This document shows, in pieces, positions 58,079-64,000 of a stretch of 64,000 nt of DNA. Within the stretch, counting starts at the first letter, position 1, and every line of letters begins with the position of its first letter. Origin of the DNA: Kitasatospora aureofaciens (lineage in GTDB: Bacteria; Actinomycetota; Actinomycetes; Streptomycetales; Streptomycetaceae); the NCBI RefSeq assembly GCF_019192735.1, contig NZ_JAHTKP010000003.1, positions 286,377-350,376 on the forward strand. Reading direction: 5' to 3'. The notes beneath the pieces were generated by a model. The model did no database searches. It saw only the letters and a list, made by a program, of their open reading frames with translations, and was not told the origin of the DNA. A program made the translations under genes and the position numbers.

Positions 58079-58624
58079 CTACTCGGCCTTGGCGTACCGG
58101 ATTTCTTCGGCGGCCAGCATCAGCTCGGCCTGGGCGGCCAGTTCGACGCCCGTGCCCGCGGCCGGTTCCTTCTCCGTTTCGGGCAGGGCCGTGAACACCC
58201 AGGTCCGGTACGAGACGAAGCGGAACACCGTGGCCACCGCGAGGCCGGCCACCTTGGCGCCGAGCTGCTCGAAGTGCGAGTCGAGCCCGAGCACGTACAC
58301 CGAGAAGCCGAGCACCCCGGTCTCGATCAGCATGCCGATGCCGCTGAACACCAGGAACAGCGTGATCTCCCGCTTGCGGGAGGCGGCGTCGCGGTCCCGG
58401 TACAGCCAGTAGCGGTAGCCGAGGTAGTTGGTGGCGATGGCGATCAGCGTCGCGGCGATGTTCGAGCGCAGCGAGGCCAGGTGCAGGCCGTTGATGCAGA
58501 CCCAGAACACGACGAAGTTGACCACCACGCCGCTCAGGCCGACGATGCCGAACTTCACGACTTCACCCGAGAGCCCGCGCAGTTTCTGCGTCAGCGAGGG
58601 CCTCGAAGCTGCGGATGTCGCCAT
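58079..58624 (-). CDS. GtrA family membrane protein
   Basis: A 181-residue protein with four transmembrane helices and the GtrA pattern: EVVKFGIVGLSGVVVNF at the first helix, NYLGYRYWLYRD after the second and KVAGLAVATVFRFVSYRTWVF near the end. GtrA proteins are thought to flip polyprenyl-linked sugars for cell-surface polysaccharides. ATG at 58624 follows GGAGG. Its location 3.6 kb from UDP-glucose dehydrogenase agrees with an envelope role. Divergent from purK. Confidence 0.88.
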   Translation of the reverse strand: MATSAASRPSLTQKLRGLSGEVVKFGIVGLSGVVVNFVVFWVCINGLHLASLRSNIAATLIAIATNYLGYRYWLYRDRDAASRKREITLFLVFSGIGMLIETGVLGFSVYVLGLDSHFEQLGAKVAGLAVATVFRFVSYRTWVFTALPETEKEPAAGTGVELAAQAELMLAAEEIRYAKAE

Positions 58625-58852
58625 ACCGGGCTGCCTCCATGTGCCTGCGGTCGAAAGGGCGGTGCGCCAGGACGTTGCCCGCCCCTTGTGCCCTGCGTGC
58701 ACGCACATGATCGGACTGCGTAAACCAGGACCTGGCCGACCAGGCTACCCGCTTCCGCCGAACGGCTCAGCCCCCAGGGCCTCGGGTCGACCGCGCCGCC
58801 CGGCCGCCCCAGCGGTTCCACCGGCCCCGACCGGCCCGGATATCCTGGCGGG

Positions 58853-60010
58853 GTGACTTCCCCGGGCAATGTGAATTTTCCAGTGGTGGGCATGATCGGC
58901 GGCGGGCAGCTGGCCCGCATGGCACACCAGGCGGGTATCCCGCTCGGGGTCAGGTTCAAGCTCCTCGCCGACACGCCTCAGGACTCCGCGGCGCAGGTGG
59001 TCTCCGAGGTGGTGCTCGGTGACTACCGCGACCTCGACACACTTCGCCGCTTCGCGGCCGGCTGCGACGTGATCACCTTCGACCACGAGCACGTCCCGAC
59101 CGACCACCTGCGGGCCCTGGAGGCCGCCGGCATCGCCGTCCGGCCCGGCCCGGACGCGCTGGTCAACGCCCATGACAAGGGTGTGATGCGGGCCAGGCTC
59201 GACTCCATCGGCGTGCCCTGCCCCCGGCACCGGATCGTCGCCGACCCGGCCGACGTCACCGCCTTCGCCGAGGAGGGCTCCGGCTACCCCGTCGTGCTGA
59301 AGACCGTCCGCGGCGGCTACGACGGCAAGGGCGTCTGGGTCGTGGACGACGAGCAGGAGGCCCAGGCGCCGTTCCTGGCGGGCGTCCCGGTGCTGGCCGA
59401 GGAGAAGGTCGACTTCGTCCGCGAGCTGGCGGCCAACGTGGTCCGCTCGCCCAGCGGCCAGGCCGTCGCCTACCCGGTCGTGGAGAGCGTCCAGGAGAAC
59501 GGCGTCTGCGTCGAGGTCATCGCCCCCGCGCCGGACCTCGACCCCGCCCTCTCCGACGAGGCCCAGCAGCTGGCCCTGCGGATCGCCGGCGAGCTCGGCA
59601 TCACCGGCCACCTCGCCGTCGAGCTGTTCCAGACCCGGGACGGCCGGATCCTCGTCAACGAGCTGGCCATGCGCCCGCACAACTCCGGGCACTGGACCCA
59701 GGACGGCGCGGTCACCTCGCAGTTCGAGAACCACCTGCGGGCCGTGCTGGACCTCCCGCTCGGCGACCCCCGGCCGCGCGCCAAGTGGACCGTGATGGTC
59801 AACGTCCTCGGCGGCGACTACCCGGACATGTACCACGCCTTCCTGCACTGCATGGCCCGCGACCCGGGCCTGCGCATCCACATGTACGGGAAGGACGTGA
59901 AGCCCGGCCGCAAGGTCGGCCACGTCAACGTCTTCGGGGACGACCTCGACGACGTCCGCGAGCGCGCCCGCCACGCGGCCGCCTACCTGCGAGGAACGAT
60001 CACCGAATGA
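58853..60010 (+). CDS. purK: 5-(carboxyamino)imidazole ribonucleotide synthase
   Basis: PurK carboxylates AIR with ATP and bicarbonate in de novo purine synthesis. The 385-residue ATP-grasp protein has [16 protein letters not shown] at the start, [17 protein letters not shown] (ATP loop) and [17 protein letters not shown]. The GTG at 58853 is six bases after TATCCT (58841-58846), so leaderless. Stop overlaps purE by four bases. Confidence 0.96.
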   Translation: MTSPGNVNFPVVGMIGGGQLARMAHQAGIPLGVRFKLLADTPQDSAAQVVSEVVLGDYRDLDTLRRFAAGCDVITFDHEHVPTDHLRALEAAGIAVRPGPDALVNAHDKGVMRARLDSIGVPCPRHRIVADPADVTAFAEEGSGYPVVLKTVRGGYDGKGVWVVDDEQEAQAPFLAGVPVLAEEKVDFVRELAANVVRSPSGQAVAYPVVESVQENGVCVEVIAPAPDLDPALSDEAQQLALRIAGELGITGHLAVELFQTRDGRILVNELAMRPHNSGHWTQDGAVTSQFENHLRAVLDLPLGDPRPRAKWTVMVNVLGGDYPDMYHAFLHCMARDPGLRIHMYGKDVKPGRKVGHVNVFGDDLDDVRERARHAAAYLRGTITE

Positions 60011-60540
60011 GCAACCCCACGGCTCCCGTCGTCGGCATCGTCATGGGCTCGGACTCCGACTGGCCCGTCATGGAGGCCGCCGCGCAGGCCCTCGACGAGT
60101 TCGAGATCCCCTACGAGGTCGATGTCGTCTCGGCCCACCGGATGCCGCGCGAGATGGTCGCGTACGGCGAGAGCGCCCACCAGCGCGGGCTGAAGGCGAT
60201 CATCGCGGGCGCCGGCGGCGCCGCCCACCTGCCGGGCATGCTCGCCTCCGTCACCCCGCTGCCGGTCATCGGCGTCCCGGTGCCGCTGCGCTACCTGGAC
60301 GGCATGGACAGCCTGCTGTCGATCGTCCAGATGCCGGCCGGCGTGCCGGTCGCGACCGTCTCGGTGGCCGGCGCGCGCAACGCGGGCCTGCTCGCGGTGC
60401 GCATGCTGGCCGCGTTCGACCCCGAACTCACCGAGCGAATGACCGACTTCCAGACGGAGCTGAACAACCAGGCCACCGAGAAGGGCAAGAAGCTCCGCGC
60501 CAAGGTCGCCGGTTCGACCTCCTTCGGCTTCGGCAAGTAA
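60007..60540 (+). CDS. purE: 5-(carboxyamino)imidazole ribonucleotide mutase
   Basis: PurE class I moves the carboxyl of N5-CAIR to C4. The 177-residue protein shows [28 protein letters not shown] (active-site His) and [15 protein letters not shown]. The ATG overlaps the purK stop by four bases, so the two are coupled. A 14-residue basic tail ends the protein. Confidence 0.96.
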   Translation: MSNPTAPVVGIVMGSDSDWPVMEAAAQALDEFEIPYEVDVVSAHRMPREMVAYGESAHQRGLKAIIAGAGGAAHLPGMLASVTPLPVIGVPVPLRYLDGMDSLLSIVQMPAGVPVATVSVAGARNAGLLAVRMLAAFDPELTERMTDFQTELNNQATEKGKKLRAKVAGSTSFGFGK

Positions 60541-60581
60541 GGAAAGTAACCGGTCGGCGGGGTTGGGGTAGAACAGTTCGC

Positions 60582-61796
60582 ATGACCTCTGAGCTGGACT
60601 CCCTCACCCCGCTGGACCGCGCCCGGGCCCTCCTGCGCAGCGCCCCCGTGGTGGACGGCCACAACGACCTGCCGTGGGCGATGCGCGAGCAGGTCGGCTA
60701 CGACCTCGGCACGCTCGACCTCGCCGCCGACCAGAGCGACCGCCTGCACACCGACCTCGCCCGCCTCGCGGAGGGCGGGGTCGGCGCGCAGTTCTGGTCC
60801 GTCTACGTGCCCACCCGGCTGGCCGGCGACCACGCGGTCAGCGCCACCCTGGAGCAGATCGACTTCGTCCACGCCCTCGTCGAGCGCTACCCCGACCGGC
60901 TCCGGCTCGCCCGCACCGCGGACGACATGGAGGCCGCCCGCGCCGAGGGCCGGATCGCCTCCCTGATGGGCGCCGAGGGCGGCCACTCCATCGACTGCTC
61001 GCTCGCCACCCTGCGCGCTCTGTACGAGCTCGGCGTCCGCTACCTGACGCTCACCCACAACGACAACGTGCCGTGGGCCGACTCCGCGACCGACAAGCCG
61101 GTGGCCGGCGGGCTCACCCGGTTCGGCGAGGAGGTCGTCCGGGAGATGAACCGGCTCGGCATGCTGGTCGACCTCTCGCACGTCTCCGCCGACACCATGC
61201 GCGACGCCCTGCGGGTCACCGAGGCGCCGGTCGTCTTCTCGCACTCCTCCGCCCGCTCGGTGTGCGACCACCCGCGCAACATCCCGGACGACGTGCTCGC
61301 CCAGCTGCCCGCCAACGGCGGCGTGGCGATGGCCACCTTCGTGCCCAAGTTCATCCTGCCCGCCGCCATCGAGTGGACCGCCCGGGCCGACGAGAACATG
61401 CGCGCCCACGGCCTCCACCCGCTGGACACCACCCCCGCCGGGATGGCGCGCCAGCACGCCTTCGAGGCGGAGCACCCGCGCCCGATCGCCACCCCGGCCA
61501 CCGTCGCCGACCACCTCGACCACATGCGCGAGGTCGCCGGGATCGACCACATCGGCATCGGCGGCGACTTCGACGGCACCGCGTTCCTTCCCGACGGCCT
61601 CGGCTCGGTGGCCGGCTACCCCAACCTGATCGCCGAACTCCTGCGCCGCCACTGGTCCGAGGCCGACCTGGCCAAGCTCACCTGGCACAACGCCGTCCGC
61701 GTCCTGCGCGACGCCGAGTCCGTCGCCGCCTCGCTGCGGACGAGCCGTCGGCCGTCCATCGCGACCATCGCCCAGCTGGACGGCGCGGCGGCCTGA
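60582..61796 (+). CDS. Membrane dipeptidase family (M19) metallopeptidase
   Basis: The 404-residue zinc dipeptidase has [13 protein letters not shown] (first metal His and Asp), [52 protein letters not shown] and IGGDFDG. The renal-dipeptidase family hydrolyses dipeptides. No signal peptide is seen. The ATG is seven bases after TAGAAC, a probable leaderless promoter, and 41 bp after purE. Confidence 0.9.
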   Translation: MTSELDSLTPLDRARALLRSAPVVDGHNDLPWAMREQVGYDLGTLDLAADQSDRLHTDLARLAEGGVGAQFWSVYVPTRLAGDHAVSATLEQIDFVHALVERYPDRLRLARTADDMEAARAEGRIASLMGAEGGHSIDCSLATLRALYELGVRYLTLTHNDNVPWADSATDKPVAGGLTRFGEEVVREMNRLGMLVDLSHVSADTMRDALRVTEAPVVFSHSSARSVCDHPRNIPDDVLAQLPANGGVAMATFVPKFILPAAIEWTARADENMRAHGLHPLDTTPAGMARQHAFEAEHPRPIATPATVADHLDHMREVAGIDHIGIGGDFDGTAFLPDGLGSVAGYPNLIAELLRRHWSEADLAKLTWHNAVRVLRDAESVAASLRTSRRPSIATIAQLDGAAA

Positions 61797-61799
61797 CCC

Positions 61800-62213
61800 T
61801 CAGCCCAGCCGAGGGATCTCGATGGCGGGGCACCGGTCCATGACCATCGAGACCCCGGCGGCCCGGGTGCGTTCGTACGCGGCCTCGTCGACGACGCCGA
61901 GCTGGAACCAGACCGCCTTCGCCCCGGCGGCCACCGCCTGGTCGGCCACCTCGCCCGCCAGCGAGCTGTTCACGAACACGTCGACGACGTCGATGGGGAA
62001 CGGAATTTCGGCGAGCGAGGCGTAGCCGGGCTCGCCGAGGACCGTCTCGGCCTTCGGGTGCACGGGGACGATCCGCTTGCCGTAGCGCTGGAGGACCCGC
62101 GCCACGCCGTACGCGGCACGGGTGGTGTTGGTCGAGAGGCCGACCACCGCCCAGGTGTCGCCCGTGCCGGTGAGGATCTCGCGGACCGTCGCGTCGTCGC
62201 CGTAGCTCGTCAT
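61800..62213 (-). CDS. CoA-binding domain protein
   Basis: The 137-residue protein is a stand-alone Rossmann CoA-binding domain: TWAVVGLSTNTTRAAYGVARVLQRYGK, IVPVHPKAETVLGEPGYASLAEIP and AVWFQLGVVDEAA. Homologous to YccU/YumA; role not established. Convergent with the dipeptidase gene, three bases apart. Confidence 0.9.
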   Translation of the reverse strand: MTSYGDDATVREILTGTGDTWAVVGLSTNTTRAAYGVARVLQRYGKRIVPVHPKAETVLGEPGYASLAEIPFPIDVVDVFVNSSLAGEVADQAVAAGAKAVWFQLGVVDEAAYERTRAAGVSMVMDRCPAIEIPRLG

Positions 62214-62253
62214 GCCGGTCCCAACGACGCCCGGGGGCGCGGGATTCCCCCGG

Positions 62254-63594
62254 CTACTGGCTGGGGCGGCCCAGGGCGCGGTAGGTCCAGCCGGCGGCCC
62301 GCCAGGCGTCCGCGTCGAGGACGTTGCGGCCGTCGAGCAGGCGGCGCTCGGCGACCACCGCGCCCAGCTCGGCCGGGTCGAGCGTGCGGAACTCCTGCCA
62401 CTCGGTGAGGTGGAGCACCACGTGGGCGCCCTCGGCGGCCTCCAGGGCGGAGTCGGCGTAGGTAAGGCCGGGGAACATCTTGCGGGCGTTGTCCATCGCC
62501 TTCGGGTCGTAGACGGTGACCTGGGCGCCCTGGAGCTGGATCTGGGCGGCGACGTTGAGCGCGGGGGAGTCCCGGATGTCGTCCGAGTTGGGCTTGAAGG
62601 CGGCGCCGAGCACGGCGACCCGGCGGCCCAGGAAGCCGCCGCCGCACTGCTCGCGGGCCAGCTCGACCATCCGGGAGCGGCGCCGCATGTTGATCGAGTC
62701 GACCTCGCGCAGGAAGGTCAGCGCCTGGTCGGCGCCGAGTTCGCCGGCCCGGGCCATGAACGCCCGGATGTCCTTGGGCAGGCAGCCGCCGCCGAAGCCG
62801 AGGCCGGAGTTGAGGAACTTGCCGCCGATCCGCTCGTCGTGGGCGAGCGCGGTGGAGAGCTGGGTGACGTCGGCGCCGGCCGCCTCGCACACCTCGGCCA
62901 TCGCGTTGATGAAGGAGATCTTGGTGGCCAGGAAGGAGTTGGCGGCGGTCTTCACCAGCTCGGCGGTCGCGTAGTCGGTGACCAGGAACGGCACCCCGGC
63001 CGCGATCGGCTCCGCGTACACCTCGCGCAGCAGCGCCTCGGCGCGCTCGCTGTGCGCGCCGACCACGATCCGGTCCGGCCGCAGGGTGTCCTGGACGGCG
63101 AAGCCCTCGCGCAGGAACTCCGGGTTCCAGGCGAGTTCGGCCGCCGCGCCGACCGGCGCCAGCGCGGCCAGCCGCTCGGCCAGCCGGGCCGCCGAGCCCA
63201 CCGGCACGGTGGACTTGCCGACCACCAGCGCCGGGCGGGTCAGGTACGGCGCGAGCCCGTCGATCGCGGCATCAACGTACGACATGTCGGCGGCGAACTC
63301 GCCCTTGCGCTGTGGGGTGTTGACGCAGACGAAGTGCACGTCGCCGAACTCCGCGGCCTCCTGGACGGAGGTGGTGAAGCGCAGCCGCCCGGTGGAACCC
63401 TCGTGCCCGGCCACGTGCTTGAGCAGCAGCTCGGACAGCCCCGGCTCGTACATCGGGACCCGGCCGGCGGTGAGCGTGGCGATCTTCTCGGGGTCGATGT
63501 CCAGACCCAGCACCTCGAAGCCGAACTCGGCCATGGCGGCCGCATGGGTGGCGCCGAGGTAGCCGGTGCCGATCACGGAGATGCGGAGGGTCAC
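62254..63594 (-). CDS. UDP-glucose 6-dehydrogenase
   Basis: Oxidises UDP-glucose to UDP-glucuronate for surface polysaccharides. The 446-residue enzyme has the NAD fold (ISVIGTGYLGATHAAAMAEFG), a conserved ANSFLATKISFINAMAEVC helix and catalytic Cys271 in FGGGCLPKD. GTG at 63594 follows AAGGGG. UDP-N-acetylmannosamine dehydrogenase is the nearest alternative, but the length and the Cys loop favour UDP-glucose. Confidence 0.9.
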   Translation of the reverse strand: MTLRISVIGTGYLGATHAAAMAEFGFEVLGLDIDPEKIATLTAGRVPMYEPGLSELLLKHVAGHEGSTGRLRFTTSVQEAAEFGDVHFVCVNTPQRKGEFAADMSYVDAAIDGLAPYLTRPALVVGKSTVPVGSAARLAERLAALAPVGAAAELAWNPEFLREGFAVQDTLRPDRIVVGAHSERAEALLREVYAEPIAAGVPFLVTDYATAELVKTAANSFLATKISFINAMAEVCEAAGADVTQLSTALAHDERIGGKFLNSGLGFGGGCLPKDIRAFMARAGELGADQALTFLREVDSINMRRRSRMVELAREQCGGGFLGRRVAVLGAAFKPNSDDIRDSPALNVAAQIQLQGAQVTVYDPKAMDNARKMFPGLTYADSALEAAEGAHVVLHLTEWQEFRTLDPAELGAVVAERRLLDGRNVLDADAWRAAGWTYRALGRPSQ

Positions 63595-63750
63595 GGGTTC
63601 CCCTTTGTGCGGGCTCGACCAAGTACTGGGTGCCCTGATGCTATCCGCCCCGTCGACTCCCGGCCGAGGCCGCCCGGACGCCCGGAAAAGCTAGGCAGCC
63701 GCAGGTCGGAGCCCTAGGATCTCTACTTAACGGTAACTAACCCGGACCCA

Positions 63751-63832
63751 TCCGATTCACTCCGATCACTCTGATCGCACCGATCACTCCGATCGCTCTG
63801 GTCACACCGATCGCACCGATCACTCCGAGCAC
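63751..63832 (+). repeat. Tandem 9-bp repeats [TA]CCGATC[AG]C
   Basis: About nine degenerate units such as TCCGATCAC, ACCGATCAC and ACCGATCGC run head to tail up to 18 bp before the acyl-CoA dehydrogenase start. A TAGGAT box (63715-63720) upstream would place them in the 5' untranslated leader. Confidence 0.85.
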
Positions 63833-63849
63833 AGGACGAGGCAGGCATC

Positions 63850-64000
63850 ATGGCGGGCAGCGCAGGCGCGGCTGACTTCGATCTCTTCCGTATCTCCGAG
63901 GAGCACGAGATGCTCCGTGAGGCGGTGCGTGGGCTGGCCGAGGCGAAGATCGCTCCGTTCGCGGCGGAGGTGGACGAGCAGGGGCGGTTCCCGCAGGAGG
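63850..64000 (+). CDS. Acyl-CoA dehydrogenase, N-terminus only
   Basis: The first 50 codons are present: MAGSAGAADFDLFRISEEHE then MLREAVRGLAEAKIAPFAAE, the usual N-terminal helix pair of short-chain acyl-CoA dehydrogenases, and VDEQGRFPQE. The rest lies beyond the window. ATG at 63850 follows AGGACGAGG. An FAD flavoenzyme of fatty-acid or branched-chain oxidation is expected. Confidence 0.85.
   Translation, partial: MAGSAGAADFDLFRISEEHEMLREAVRGLAEAKIAPFAAEVDEQGRFPQE

Noticed and set aside
63751..63832. CRISPR-like array
   Set aside because: Units are 9 bp, contiguous and degenerate, with no spacers and no cas genes.

Overview
The window is high-GC DNA from an actinomycete of the family Streptomycetaceae (Streptomyces or Kitasatospora). 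The evidence is the GC-rich third codon positions, the AfsQ1/AfsQ2/SigQ module, an MmpB-type 41-residue membrane protein, acyl-CoA carboxylase with an epsilon subunit, a single-subunit adenylate cyclase, WhiJ/DUF397-type regulators and many leaderless genes. I saw no tRNA, rRNA, CRISPR array, insertion sequence or phage module. Both ends cut genes: an MFS transporter on the left and an acyl-CoA dehydrogenase on the right.

Layout. 0-3.1 kb: MFS exporter with divergent LysR regulator, then adenosine deaminase. 3.3-7.7 kb: small secreted and membrane proteins, an archaeal-type aspartyl-tRNA synthetase behind a T-box leader whose specifier reads GAC (Asp), PhzF and VanZ proteins. 7.7-11.6 kb: lipoprotein-afsQ2-afsQ1 with divergent sigQ and a perfect AfsQ1 box. 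11.9-19.6 kb: nucleoside catabolism (uridine kinase, a split aldehyde dehydrogenase pair, deoC, phosphohexo/pentomutase, purine nucleoside phosphorylase). 19.8-23 kb: cyclotransferase, LpdA-type quinone reductase, DeoR regulator. 23-30 kb: acyl-CoA carboxylase genes (accA2, accE, pccB) with maf, mmpB and birA. 30-33.4 kb: adenylate cyclase and a GAF-GGDEF-GAF diguanylate cyclase. 33.5-36.6 kb: TetR/macrolide glycosyltransferase pair and fdhD. 36.8-46.6 kb: histidine utilisation (hutH, RpiR regulator, hutU, M20 amidohydrolase, hutF, hutI). 46.7-51.5 kb: accessory regulatory island (XRE/DUF397, HATPase, tiny membrane protein, DUF6879, two small zinc-ribbon proteins, TTA-containing XRE regulator). 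51.6-58.6 kb: S9 peptidase, peptide transporter, two-component system, GtrA. 58.9-64 kb: purK-purE, dipeptidase, CoA-binding protein, UDP-glucose dehydrogenase and the start of an acyl-CoA dehydrogenase.

How the genes work together. add, deoC (with the aldehyde dehydrogenases) and punA share an identical 12-bp palindrome, CTACGCGCGTAG, at their promoters. With the mutase they form a route from (deoxy)adenosine to hypoxanthine plus glyceraldehyde-3-phosphate and acetate. The hut genes convert histidine to glutamate, with an M20 enzyme apparently replacing the usual HutG. BirA biotinylates AccA2, which partners PccB and AccE. Cya may connect to a CRP-like site at 55589-55606 upstream of the second two-component system.

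Window-wide patterns are leaderless promoters (a TANNNT box 6-7 nt before the start codon in at least eleven genes), very long palindromic terminators, and short tandem duplications at the 3' ends of several genes, four of them spanning the stop codon.
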